A DNA stretch of 64,000 nt from contig CAUYUJ010015958.1 in assembly GCA_963575745.1 (NCBI GenBank), positions 198,164 through 262,163 of the forward strand, read 5' to 3'. Shown piece after piece: positions 11,625-22,080 of this stretch. Position 1 is the first letter of the stretch. Each line of letters opens with the position of its first letter. Origin of the DNA: Prorocentrum cordatum. Its lineage: Eukaryota > Sar > Dinophyceae > Prorocentrales > Prorocentraceae. The position numbers were made by a program, and so were the translations under genes. The notes beneath the pieces were generated by a model. That model was not told the origin of the DNA, searched no databases, and was given only the letters and a program-made list of their open reading frames with translations.

Positions 11625-11815
11625 TGGTGATAGTGATGGATGTGTGATAGAAGCGATGGTGATGGTGAGTGGTGGTGAACGGTGGGTGATAGATGCGGAT
11701 GGTGAATAATGTTGGCGGGGTGGAAAAGAGGGCATGGTAGGGCGAGCGTGTGCTGATGATTATGCATGGGTGTACGCTGCTGATGATGATGGTGGTGCTG
11801 ATGATGCTAATTTCA
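11625..11815 (+). repeat. GGTGAT/GATGGT tract
   Basis: Imperfect repeats of GATGGTGAT and GTGGTGAACGGTGGGTGAT. They grade into TGATGATGATGGTGG at the right end. Confidence 0.7.
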
Positions 11816-12604
11816 AGACCGAACCCATGGGGGGCGAGCGGATATCCCATCCAGCAGGAACCCTTAAGATCGGGCTACGCCCGAGCGTCAGTTCGCGATG
11901 CGCGGCCAAGCACCCTCGCGACTCTCAGCAGAGAAGAGCCAAGCTGCTGTCGCGGCGCACCCAGAAAAAGCAAAGCAACACTCATGTCAGCACCGCTCCA
12001 CTGGGCAAAAGAATCCTGCGCGGCTCCGCGGCTCTAGAGCCGCGCCTGATCAATGCTGGAAAAGTGGGCTCCGAGGGGCCATGGGTCAGGGCAGAGCCCC
12101 TCGAAGCAGCTGACATCTTCGCGCGCTTGCCGCTCTCCAATCTTGCGCTCGAGGGGCGGCGGGCGTGGGGCGCTCCTCCTTCCACGTGGCCCCTGAGTTC
12201 AGACTGGAGCGTCAGCTCTCGAGCATTCGGAAGGGAAAAGGTGGAAACGAGGAGACAGCGCCTGCCGGGAAGCGAAATGTGGCGGGGCATTTCGCTGCGC
12301 AGGCCCATGGGCAACGAAATCTGGCGGGGCATCTTGCTGCGCAAGTTCGCAAGCAGGGTGGCTCGCGCTGCCGGGGGGAGAGGTGGATGGGGGGGGGGGG
12401 TGCTCGGAGGACGGAGGGGCGGAGGCTCAGGAGAGGAGGAATGGGGGGCTGGGAGGGACAACGTGGGAATCGGCAAAGAGAACGGAGGCTCAGGGATTGT
12501 CTTACTAGCGGCTGGGCTCAGGCTTCTCGCAAGCTGCTCAACTCGTCGTTTCCTATCCTCGGGCGCTTCAATCCTCTGCTGAGGATCGCCACGCACAGGG
12601 GTAT
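11816..12604. other. unassigned DNA, possible 3-prime tail of the minus ORF
   Basis: GC-rich DNA downstream, in minus sense, of the ORF at 12605-13234. A 30 bp unit (CGAAATSTGGCGGGGCATYT) is directly duplicated at about 12273-12345. A long minus frame (11982-13256) crosses the region but is in the wrong frame for the plausible upstream protein and is Pro/Arg/Ala-rich noise. Confidence 0.4.
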
Positions 12605-13234
12605 TCACTCCTGCGTCATGTTCTCGAGCTCGTGCAGGCCAGTGTGCAGCGGCCTCTCCGCGTGCCCCAGCGGGGCGGCCCCCTGCTTGCAGCCCGCGCC
12701 TGCCTGCGCTGCTGGCGACGCGGGCGCGGGCTGGAAGTTGAGGCGCGACGTGCAGCTCAGGGCTAGCTTGACCTCGCCCTCCTCGCGGGCGTCCGTGATC
12801 TTCGCGAGCGGCGCCGCCTCGCCCATCTCTTGAGCATTGGCGGCGTTCTGCTGCTTGGCCAACTCCTCGAGCTGCCGCTGGTCGGCACGGCCCACCGCGT
12901 TGCCCTCTGCCACCAGACCCTCGAACACTCCTGCATGACAGGCGACCGATCTCGCGCCCGTCCCCTGGATATTCCTCTCCTCCTCCGCTTTGGGCAGGGG
13001 CGACCTGGCGTCCTCTGCTGCTTCGACCCAATCCTTGACTAGGGCCCTGGCCTTCACCGCCACCTGCGTCCCCGACGACATCAGGAAGGTCTTCAGCTCG
13101 ATGGCGTCTGACCGTCGCTGATGTAGCGCAAGGTTGAGGAGCAGCCGCAGCAAAGCTGGGAAGAACTTCTGCATCTGCTTCACGTCCATCAGCTCGTCGT
13201 CGAGTTCGATGAGATCCACGATCTTCGCATCCAT
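12605..13234 (-). CDS. helical ORF, possibly a retroelement ORF1/gag-like protein
   Basis: A 209-codon minus ORF from an ATG. Residues 1-75 are the best part: an acidic start (LIELDDELMD), then Leu-rich amphipathic segments (KFFPALLRLLLNLALHQ, QVAVKARALVKDW) ending EAAEDA. Residues 110-145 form a Gln/Ala/Glu-rich coil-like stretch (QRQLEELAKQQNAANAQEM). The last 50 residues are low-complexity. I see no Cys knuckle. It lies about 0.6 kb downstream, in the same orientation, of the LINE at 13850-16993, so an ORF1-like protein of a related element is a reasonable guess. Family not recognised; an ATG 25 bases upstream opens the wrong frame. Confidence 0.4.
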   Translation of the reverse strand: MDAKIVDLIELDDELMDVKQMQKFFPALLRLLLNLALHQRRSDAIELKTFLMSSGTQVAVKARALVKDWVEAAEDARSPLPKAEEERNIQGTGARSVACHAGVFEGLVAEGNAVGRADQRQLEELAKQQNAANAQEMGEAAPLAKITDAREEGEVKLALSCTSRLNFQPAPASPAAQAGAGCKQGAAPLGHAERPLHTGLHELENMTQE

Positions 13235-13849
13235 GTTCTTCTGCTGGCTGGCTCATTATGCGTCAATGTGCCGAAGACGCAGACCCGCGCGCCCCCTTGC
13301 CACCGCGCCCCGCGCGCGCCGACACGCGGGCGGGCCCGGCGCCCTCGAATGCCGCTGGAAGCGCCCTGCAGCCACGGCGCGAGGAGTCGGCTGGGGTAGG
13401 CGAACTGCCGCCAAGTGCAGCTGCAGGTCGGGCAGGGAGGCGCACTCGATCGCGCGCTCCGCGTCTGGACAAACAAACTGCTACGGTTCAACCACCAGGA
13501 AGTTTAGCGTTGATTTATGAGCTATACACCGCCCATGCCAATACGATGCTGTGATGCGATGTATCGCTGTTCTCCAGCATGCAAATGTTGAGGCGCAAGA
13601 GGGGCACTGGTTGGCACCCGTGTATGAAATGAACATGTTAAGCTGCCCGTGCACACCTCCTCCGCCGCGCGTCTGACGTGCCCGTGGCGCATGTGCAATC
13701 CGAAACCTTCTACCGCACTCTAGTCCCATCCCGCTGAGAAGAGAGCGCGTGCGCCCCCACTCGATGCACCCCAGGCCCTCGCATTGCCTGAGGGGGGTCA
13801 CCGTCGGGGCATCAGGCCAGAGCTCTGATCATAAGTTGCATGTTGAACT
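13235..13849. other. unassigned DNA
   Basis: Lies between the helical ORF and the C-terminal end of the first LINE. It may hold that element's 3-prime untranslated part, but I can find no tail repeat or border. Confidence 0.4.
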
Positions 13850-14686
13850 TCAGGAATGGGCACTCAGCTCGGGGGCCTGGAGGGCCCTCAAGAAGTGGCG
13901 TCCTACCTCGTCCAGAGACCCGGGCCCGTCATCCAATCTCCCAGGATAATGCAAGTCATTCTTGAACTGCAGAGCCCAGTGGTTAGTCTTGCCCTGAGGG
14001 GCCACAGCGGGAGCGCACGCAAGGGCCCAAGAGAATTGTTGTAGCACCACATTCTCAGGAAAAAAACAACCTTCCCAAAGAGAGCGGCTATCTCCTGGGC
14101 ATGGCGCTGGGGTCAGCGGACGAGAGCTTGCTGGGGGGAACGACCTTGATCCTGTTCCACGCGGCTTCCGCGCAGATCGTAGAGGCCTCCCACCCCTCTT
14201 CCTCGCCCCCTCGTTAAGCCGGCGGTAGATCGCGATCCCCTGGCGCGGAGAACTCGCGTAGCGCGCGGCGACAGAGTCTAGCTTCTTAGTCTGGTCTGAA
14301 GTGAGCACCCTCGCCTCGAGCCCCGAGGCCGCGGCGCCGATCGCCCGGCCCTGGAAGACGAGGCTCTTCCGATCAAAGAATGAGCAGACCTTCCAGAACT
14401 TGCCCATCCCCCTCCACCCCAAGCGCATGGCCGAGCATCTGGCATTGATTTCCTCATCGCTCCACCCCGACGCATGAGCCCGAGCTCCGAGGAACGCCGA
14501 GGTCGCCTGAACTTCTCCAGACGCGGGGGCATGATGATAGCGAAGGGCGCGAGAAAAACGTTGAGAGCCTCGACCAACAAAGCAAGGGCTGACCGCTTTG
14601 CCCCACGACTCTGAGCCGGACCCACATGAGCAAGGGCCTCGTCCAGGTGCCGACCCGAGGCCCCGACCGTCACCGCAGCGCTGCAT
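13850..14686 (-). pseudogene. LINE 1 C-terminal region
   Basis: Two overlapping minus frames together give the region after the RT palm: SGRHLDEALAHVG in the upstream frame (about 14650-14610), then SAFLGARAHASGWSDEEI, RLGWRGMGKFWKV, LVFQGRAIGAAASGLEAR and VLTSDQTKKLDSVAARY in the other. The tail continues NHWALQFKNDL and LDEVGRHFLRAL near 13900. This wording (helical thumb, then GLEA.VLT..D...LD) is typical of the region after the RT in dinoflagellate LINEs. At least one frameshift separates it from the RT core. Confidence 0.65.
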
Positions 14687-14689
14687 GCA

Positions 14690-15145
14690 TCAGGAACAAT
14701 GCGCACAAGTCAGATCATCGGCGTTCTTGCGCACCCCCAAGTCGCAGGTCTTCTGCGCGATGGGGCAGCCAGCAATTAGTTCGCGCACGTCTGAAGTCGG
14801 GAAAAAGGCCCGCCTCCACTCTTTCGCGGGACGTTCGAAAGCGAGCCTGAACTTCGTCGCCGCGTCGGAGTCGCCCATGTGGCATTCCGCTCCATTCAGA
14901 AAAGTGCCGTCGCCATCGCGCGCATTCACCGCGCAGGCTGTGCGCCTGTGCCTGGGGAACATGACCTGCGCGTCCACTCGGCGGTGCATCTGGTAGACGG
15001 TCTGGCCCAAATGCTCGTGGCTCACACAGGCGAACGCCTTCGTCACGTCATGCTTGGCGGCCATGCGGCCCGCGCTCGCAGCTCCAAGTCGCCACTGCAA
15101 GACGTTGCCGGCCGCCAGAGCGCCCGCTCGAGACCTTCCATTGAC
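14690..15145 (-). pseudogene. LINE 1 reverse transcriptase core
   Basis: In one minus frame: LAAGNVLQWRLG, then AAKHDVTKAFACVSHEHL (motif A; the first Asp is at about 15049), GDSDAATKFRLAF (motif B region) and KNADDLT (motif C) at about 14725-14711. The usual Tyr of YADD is Asn here, one base away from Tyr, while both catalytic Asp are kept. The part of this open frame upstream of about 15145 is GC noise and is not included. In a live element this domain copies the RNA at the nicked target. The fingers part upstream (15150-16070) was not resolved. Confidence 0.7.
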
Positions 15146-15149
15146 GCAG

Positions 15150-16073
15150 CCGTGGTCCTCGCGCGGAGGCCCTAGATCACCTCGAAGTTGTCGCACCCCA
15201 ACCCAAGCCTTGCCAAAGCTACAGAGTCCATGCAACAATCGCGTGCCACGAGTCCTCGGCTCGTTGTCCTTTTCGCTCACCTGATACTTTTGGGAGAGAT
15301 CCCACCGCGCGTTGAGTCGCTGATGCTGTCGCACGCCTGCCAACTGAGCCAGCAGATGCTCTTGCAATACAGGGCCGAGTGCCTGCTGGCGCTCCCCTCG
15401 CGGTCGACGCCGCGCACGGCCCGGCATAAGTCGACGACGCCCTTCAGTAGGCGTGGACCGTTGTGGAGACGCTCGGCGCCCATGCTCCCGCGAGACCTTC
15501 TCAATCCGCATTCCCAGGTGATTATTCACTCCTTCCCAGTGCTCCATGTCTGGATAGAATGGGCAGTCGTGCTCGGCGGCCGTCCGACTTCAAGTGCCCG
15601 CCCCCCCCCCCCCCCCTCCAGGAAGGGCAAGGTCCTCCGTCCACGTCTGGAGGTCGGGCTGGGAGGCCTGGCAAAACATCGATATTTCGCCTCCGTGGTC
15701 GCAGGCCGTTGCCAGACATCTCAAATCACACTCGCCATGCAACATCTTCGCGGTGTGTGCGAAGCGCTGTGGCGAGTTGATCGGTGAGATCCGATTCGCG
15801 CTCAAGTCGAAGCTGCCTGCGCGCTGCTTTGCATTGCCACGTGCGCCGTTGAAGGCATCGCGAGCTCTCCAGTTCTCCGCCCAGGCGATCACGCGCAACA
15901 GCGCGAGCGAGAAAGGCGGCCGCCCTCCCGCGAGCAAGGCGCACATGCCAGTCGGGCCGCTCCTTTCGACTCGTAGCATATCGAGCCTGCGCACATTTCT
16001 GACCATCCAAGAAGATTCAAGCGCATGTGATCGCATCAATGAAGCCGCCTCGGTGTAACCGTCCTCCGCTAGC
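15150..16073 (-). other. LINE 1 linker between endonuclease and RT
   Basis: Expected to hold the linker and RT fingers. Overlapping minus frames (15590-16084 and 15726-16010) are open and rich in Arg and Ala but I cannot place a motif. A run of 14 C on the plus strand at about 15600-15615 makes frame reading unreliable. Confidence 0.4.
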
Positions 16074-16993
16074 TTAGCGGTCAACGCCCGCCTCGACCTC
16101 TGCTCTGAACAACTCTGCCTCCTGTTCGTTCTTCAGCACCCGACGGAGAATGAATAAATCAAATCTAGGGCCGGCCTGACGAAGCGCCGAGGACGCGAGT
16201 TGGTAGTCAAGCTCCGCGGTAATGATCATGGGATCCAATACCGCAGCGCTCGGCACCGCCGGCGCCCGTCGTGCGAGGTTGCAGGCAATCGCACCAACCA
16301 CGGCGCAGAAACCGCCAGGTGATCTATGTAGCTCGCGCTCTTATGACAATGGTACGTAGGGCCGCACGGGTAGAAGCTCGTGACCACCGCCAAACGGCTA
16401 TCCTCAAACCGCTCGCGGTAGTTAGTCCCTGCAGTGTGCTCCAGGCTGCGAGAGAAGGGCCCAATGCTCGAGCTCATCACCTCCTGCAGCAAGCCCTCGC
16501 GCAACTGGATGCCCATGCCGTCGTTCAAGTCCGTCGACGCGACGATCGTGCTCCGATTCGGCGCGCCGTCCGTGATACCCGTCAGCGTCTCCATAAGCCA
16601 ACGCACCGTCCTCTCATATCAGGGTATGCCTCTGGCCTCCGTGCACTGTGGGGGAAAGTAGCTCACGACCACTGTGAAATCGAAGTAAAACGATGTTACT
16701 CGGACTGCGCCGAGACGACCATGCATTGAACTCTGTACTGGCCAGAAATAATGAAGATGTGATCTGCGGAAACGTCGTCGGTTCAGCCAAATCAGCACTC
16801 CGCAACTTTTGTTGGACAGACTTCCTCTTCCAGTGCCCCAGCCGAACATCTCGTGGTACGTGGGGTGATCATTCTTCCTCTTGGCCGTCATGCCAGAGAG
16901 AAGCACGTTGTCCGCGAACTTCACCTGCTGGGCGACGTCCAATCTCCTGTCGTAGTCTGAATGAAACGTGGGGTTCCATTGCACTATTTTCAT
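16074..16993 (-). pseudogene. LINE 1 endonuclease (EEP family) fragment
   Basis: Starts at ATG 16993 with MKIVQWNP, the typical N-terminal strand holding the metal-binding Asn. It continues through ADNVLLSG, SNKSCGVLIWL and VVVSYFPP. The frame is cut by TGA at 16619-16621 and then resumes in the same frame with RWLMETLTG, DLNDG at about 16531-16517 (the GDFN-like metal site) and SASYIDHL, equivalent to the catalytic Ser-Asp-His end (about 16340). A frameshift near 16290 carries the tail (LDPMIITAELDYQL) into the next frame, to 16074. In active elements this enzyme nicks target DNA for target-primed reverse transcription. One nonsense codon and one frameshift make it a pseudogene. Confidence 0.75.
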
Positions 16994-18004
16994 CCGGCGA
17001 GCCACGCATCGCGGTGCCGAGAAAACGTAGATGGCTGGCGAGAGCGAACGTGCCCTCATGCCCCCAGTACCTCGGGCCAGGGCTTACTGAGGATGTTAAC
17101 TGTGATAACGATGATGGTGATGGTGATGGTGATGAGTGGAAGCGAGGGGGGGACGGTGTGAGGTGATCCTGCGCGGATGTGCGCAGAGTAAACAAGAAAC
17201 CCATTTAAGATGTGGGGAACTAGAGGCTGTCGATACACGAAAAGGGAAACAGCCGGGGCTGTAACAGACTGCTAGGGCCTGGAACGTACCCGAAACAACC
17301 TGTACACGATTGCTGGGGCCGGAGAAACCTGCGAGACACTCCTCGGGGCTGGAGCGAAAGCAGAGAGAGTGGCCCCAGCCACTCTTCATAGCTTCCCTCG
17401 GAGGCCCGCATGTTGGCACCAACGTCAAGACAGGGAGGTGTCTCGATAACGAGAATCTCTGAGATCCAGTGGCTCTGGAGAATGGCTCGGACGCCGCGGC
17501 CGTCTCAGAGCGTTCCGGAACGCTCTGACATCGTTCCAGCAAGTCCTAGCCCCGTCCGAATGTCCCCACTGGGGGAAGATGGTCTTCGATGCTGTGCCAG
17601 TGGCAGTTTCCCAGCGACCCAGGGAGCCCGAACACTACCACCATCACCGAGGTCTGGGTCGTCTTCCCCCGGTGGAGGCAGCCCGCGGATGTTGGTGTCG
17701 GTGCCAACTTCTTGGCCTCCGATTCCCTGGAGCAAGAAAGCAACACATGATCATAAAGTATAAGCTTTCGGAAGTCCGCTCGGATCCCTTGGATCGGCCC
17801 TGATCCCCTCCAATAGCACGCAGTCACGCTGGCACTCCCGCATAAAACGTTACCACCGCCGAGTCCCCAGCCCGACTGCGGCCGCCCGCCCTTTCTGCAA
17901 AAAGCCCAGCTCCAGGATCGACACGAAGCCGTTCGGGGCGCCATCACAACTGTGCTGCTGAACTGGACAGTAGTCACCCTCCTTCTGAATCACGCCCCAC
18001 ACCT
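16994..18004. other. unassigned DNA
   Basis: Contains a short GATGGTGATGGTGATGG tract at about 17112-17138. At 17225-17370 GGGGCTG and GGGGCCGG are loosely repeated in Cys/Leu-rich open frames. No gene or element is recognised. Confidence 0.4.
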
Positions 18005-18140
18005 GCGGCCGACTGGAGGAGGAGGAGGAGGAGGAGGAGGAGGAGGAGGAGGACAAGAAGGAGGAGGACGACCACGACGGCGACGAGGGGGGGAGGAGGA
18101 CGATACCCACGACAACGAGCTCGAGGAGGGAGGGGAAGAA
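18005..18140 (+). repeat. GGAGGAGGA purine tract
   Basis: Pure GGA units at about 18016-18050, then degenerate GAGGACGAC units to 18140. Confidence 0.85.
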
Positions 18141-18556
18141 TGAGGACAAGCGACGACGAAACGACGACGAAGAACAAACATTCGCTAATTACACGCAAGA
18201 GCCAGTTGCCCGACCCGTGCAACAGTGACCTCTGCTGCGCGGCTTGCCATCGTCGCATGCGGTGCAACAGCAGCAACCTGCGCGCCTGAGCTCGGACCCA
18301 CCGCGCCACTAAGGAACCGCGCACCTGAGGTCACTCTGGTGAAAACTCACTCCCACGTATACGGCAGGTTCGTTCCGTGCCGACATCGGCATTGGTTCCT
18401 GACACGGCGGGGTTGTTCAATCTTGAACGATATGCCGGTTCCGAAACGTCAGCTCTTTCAACATCGACCGATTCTGGGTCGCTGGCGGTTTTCACCGTTT
18501 GATGACGGCAGCGGTGTCGCCATTGGTCGAGACGACGCGAACCTGCCATAGTCGGT
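18141..18556. other. unassigned DNA
   Basis: Unique sequence leading to hairpin element copy 2. Nothing recognisable. Confidence 0.4.
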
Positions 18557-18742
18557 GGCGCGCAAACATGGATTAGCGATCCATGGATTTGGCGCGCGGT
18601 CGCCAAATCCATGGATCAGGGGCAATGCTCTCCCAAAAATGCGGCCGGTACCGCCTCGTTCGGCGCCGGAAATCCGCGATTTCCTATGGAAGGTGGGTCC
18701 GTCGCGAGTCCACGCCCTCTTTGATCCATGTTCGCGATCGCC
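18557..18742 (+). mobile_element. MITE-like hairpin element, copy 2
   Basis: Aligns with copy 1 along its length. Left end GGCGCGCAAACATGGATTAG, right end TGATCCATGTTCGCGATCGC. It keeps the large hairpin (arms GATCCATGGATTTGGCG and CGCCAAATCCATGGATC) and the small one (GGAAATCCGCGATTTCC). CCTGCCATAG lies 3 bases left of the element and CCTGGCATAG overlaps its right border, one mismatch in ten, a possible target-site duplication; the other copies do not show a clear one. Confidence 0.7.
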
Positions 18743-19639
18743 TGGCATAGCTGACAAAACTTCTGCCGCCCCTCCCGCTTCCCCGTTGGACGCCCGAAGT
18801 GGGTCAGGAAAAAGTGGGTACAATGCCCAACAACAAATATTGTCCGAACCAGCAGCGGCCGCTGTCGGGCAGGCGGCCTTCTCTCGAATGGACACAGGCC
18901 GCGGCGACGAGGACAGCGAGCTCTGCTCAAAATGAACAGGAAATGCTGTTGGGCATGGTACCCATTCTTTCCGTACCCATTTCGTTCGTGCCGATCCCCC
19001 TGGGACCCTGTCCTTCGAGGTCTCAGCGCCGGAGGCCAGCGCAGAGTCCTCGAAGGCCTGGGTGGGCCCAGCGGCTGGACCTTCTCCTCCTCATCCGCCT
19101 CCTCCTCCGCCGCGGATCGGAGCAAGGCTGGGCAAAGGATGTGGCTGGATGGACGTGCGATGTGGAAATCTGGAGTCTACGAGGTCCAGCACGATTCGAA
19201 ATCGAACCATCACAATCAATCGCCAAACGCAAGCACGCGTTGCCGCGAGAGCATCCTCAAGGAAAGCACGAACCCCACTTCTCACAATCCAAAACAGCGA
19301 ATGAGTCGCACGATAACTACATAACGAACTGTAGGAAAGCGCGGGCCGTTCTTTCCTGCACGTGATTTCGAATCGATCTGAACGTTAGTGAAGTAGCTTC
19401 TGGCTCGGATTTCTTCTGAAAGCCGCAAGCATGCCCACCGGCCAACCTTACCTACGGTGCCGAGCACGACTACACCCTTACGGAACACACCGTTTGCCCG
19501 TCCACGGTTGAAAACGAGGGAACGAACGAGCCCACAAGCCATACGCCACTTGGCGCGTGGGCTAAAGCGTGCGTCTAACTATGCTCGGCGCGGTATTAAG
19601 GACAAATCGTGGGCCGCAGGGCTAAGAATAAAGGGAAGG
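18743..19639. other. unassigned DNA
   Basis: Unique sequence with open frames up to 188 codons on the plus strand that overlap one another and the hairpin element. No domain seen. Confidence 0.4.
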
Positions 19640-19905
19640 AAAAACGGAGGAGGAGGCGGAGGAAGGCAATTGCCATGCATGGTGCTGCATGTGGTTCCTC
19701 CTAGGGCGAGTGACCGGAAAGGGAAGAGGAACGAATAGAGGATGGAAAATGAGGAGGAAAGGAAATAGGACGGGAAGGGAAAGGAGGAAAGGAAAGGAGG
19801 AAGGGAAACAGGAAGGGAACGAGGAAGGGAGCACATACAAATGATGAGGAGGAAAGGAAAAAGGGAAAGGGAAGAGAAATGGAAAGGAGGAGGAAAGAAA
19901 CGAAG
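19640..19905 (+). repeat. purine tract, GGAAAGGAGGAAAGG type
   Basis: Plus strand is GGAAAGG, GGAAGGGAA and GAGGAAAGG units with few pyrimidines, mainly between 19715 and 19900. Minus frames through it read Phe/Pro/Ser-rich low-complexity peptides and are not genes. Confidence 0.8.
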
Positions 19906-20365
19906 GATGAAGGATGTAGGGCTGGCACACCTGGGCGCACAGGAGACTAGCGTGCACGCGGGCACGTGGCGACGGGTCTACAGCCCTGGCGCACTGCCTG
20001 GCCAGGGTTTCAGAAGCCTGCATGGATTGTGCCTGAAGCGAAGATGTTGCAACACATTGCAGAAGCCAATGCTGGCAGGGTTACGGCTCATAGGAAGAAG
20101 AAGAAGAATAACGAGAAACACATATTTTCAAGCAACTAACAATAAACACAGAACAACTCGCCAGCCCCACGCCAATGGGCGAGCACATATACGGGCGCAG
20201 CACCGCGCGACATGCGTAGCCTTCGGCTGGGCCAGGCAGGGCAAGACCCAACACTGCACCGCGTGGCGCGTGGATTCCCGCACCGACCACGACTCCTCTC
20301 AGGCCCTACCTCCGACCCCCTTCTTTCGCCTCCTCCTCTTCGTCATCGTCCTCCTCCCTCCCACC
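19906..20365. other. unassigned DNA
   Basis: Unique sequence between the purine tract and the minisatellite. Nothing recognisable. Confidence 0.4.
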
Positions 20366-21310
20366 CACCCACCCCCGAAATATCCTCCCCCCCCTGGCCT
20401 AAAACTACCAGCGAAATACCCTCAACCCCCTGACGTGGGAAATATCCTCACACCCCTGCCGTAAAACTGCTAGCGATGTATCCTCAGCCCTGGCCTAAAA
20501 GTGCCAGCGAAATATCTTCACCGTCCTGGCTCAACACTACCAGCGAACTATCCTCACAGCCCTCAGCGAAATATGCTCAACGCCCCTGGCCTAAAGCTGC
20601 CATGCCAGCGAAATATCCTCACACCCCTCGCTTGAAACTGCCAGTGAAATATATCCTCACAAACCTCGCTTGAAACTGCCAGCGAAATATCCGCGACCAC
20701 CTGACTTGAAACTGCCAACGAAATATCCCCAACCCTCTGACTTAAAACTGCCAGCGAACTATTATCTCCCCCTGGCCTAAAACTGCCAGCGAAATATCCC
20801 CAACCCTCTGACTTAGAACTGCCGGCGAAATATCCTCACATTACTAAAAATAAGACTGTCAACGAAATATACTCACCCCCAAACTTAGAACTGCCAATCA
20901 AATGTCCTCAACCCCGGGCCTTTAAACTTCCAGCGGAGCATCCTTTAAGCCCTGACATGACAACTGCCAACGAAATATCCTCAACCCCTGGCTTACAACT
21001 GCCACCGACATATCCTAAAACCCCTGAAATAAAACTGCCAGCGAAGTATCCTCACACTACTCGCTTGAAACTGCCAGCGAAATGTCCTCACCGCCCCTCG
21101 CTTAGAACTGCAAGCAAAATATCCTCACCCCCTGGCTTAAAACTGCCAGCGAAATATCCTCCCCCCTGGCCTAAAACTGCCAGCGAAATATCCTCAACCC
21201 CCCTGGCCCAAAACTGCCAGTCAAATATCCTCACAGTCTGGACTTAGAACTGCCAGCGAAAAATCCTCACCCCCCTGGCTTGAATTGCCAACGAAATATC
21301 CTCACCCCAG
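20366..21310 (+). repeat. minisatellite, CTGCCAGCGAAATATCCTCA core
   Basis: About 25 units of roughly 28-45 bp built as C4-6 TGGCYTAAAACTGCCAGCGA followed by AATATCCTCA. The core is well kept while the length and composition of the C-rich spacer vary. Frames through it are short and broken. The array ends about where CCCCAGAAATTCGCTGG begins. Confidence 0.9.
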
Positions 21311-21419
21311 AAATTCGCTGGCCCAACGGGCCAAGGGCGTGCTAAAATCTCCGACGATGGTTAACAATATTCTTGTTCGCGCGAGCGGGGCCGCCCCTGG
21401 GGGACCCCGGACGAAAAAA

Positions 21420-22080
21420 AACCCGGCAAAGTCCTGGCAAGCCCAGGCAAAGTCCGCGCAAGTCCCGGCACGGTCCCGGCAAGGTTCCGGGCATGTCCCG
21501 GGCAGGTCCCCGCCAGGTCCCAGCAGGCTCCCAAGAGCGTTCCAGGAGCGCTTCAAGTGTCCTCCAAGAGAGCTCAACATGGCCCGAGACGGCCCAAGAG
21601 CGATCCAAGACGCCAAAGATGGCCCAAAGCGCCTGCAAGACGCCCCCAGAAGCCTCCAAGAGACCTCCCAAGAGGGCCCACAGAGGCAGAAATTAGTGAT
21701 TTTGCTAAAGTTTTGAACGTTTTTGGCGTTCTCGCCTTGGGGGCTTACCAGCGCTACAAGACGGCCCACGAGGCTTCCAAGATCGCCCCAGCACAGCCCG
21801 AGAGGCCTCCAAGAGCGCCTAAAACGGCCCCAGAGGGCCCCAAGACAGCCCCAAAGGCCTCCAAGATAGCCGAAGAGGCTCCCAAGACGGCTCCAACGGG
21901 CCCAGACGGGGGACCCGAACGGACATTTTGAGCTCTACGCGCAAAGAGGTCCCATGGAGGCCCCTAAGCCCTAAGAAGCCCCCAAGAAAACCCCAAGAGG
22001 CCCCCGAGGTGCCCCACGATGCCCCCGAGAGGCCCCAAGAGACCCCAACGAGGCCCTCAAGAGGCCCCCCAAAGGCGCAC
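21420..22080 (+). repeat. degenerate 10-12 bp arrays
   Basis: Starts with GGCAAAGTCC and GGCACGGTCCC units (about 21420-21530), then CCAAGAG and CCAAGACGCC units to about 22070, interrupted at 21690-21750. It is the same family as the arrays in the first 6 kb. Confidence 0.7.

Larger units (their letters stand above)
13850..16993 (-). mobile_element. decayed LINE (non-LTR retrotransposon), element 1
   Basis: On the minus strand three blocks occur in the normal LINE order: an exonuclease-endonuclease-phosphatase type endonuclease (16993-16074), a reverse transcriptase core (15145-14690) and a C-terminal region (14686-13850). The blocks sit in different frames and contain nonsense codons, so this copy is inactive. 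No target-site duplication or poly(A) end could be identified. The blocks resemble abundant dinoflagellate LINEs in wording and order. Confidence 0.8.

Noticed and set aside
11982-13256. 424-codon minus-strand open frame
   Set aside because: Arg/Gly/Pro/Ala noise; it overlaps the more plausible ORF at 12605-13234 in a different frame.
20366-21310. CRISPR array
   Set aside because: Units are regularly spaced but spacers are low-complexity C-rich and variable in length, no cas genes are present, and the DNA is clearly eukaryotic.
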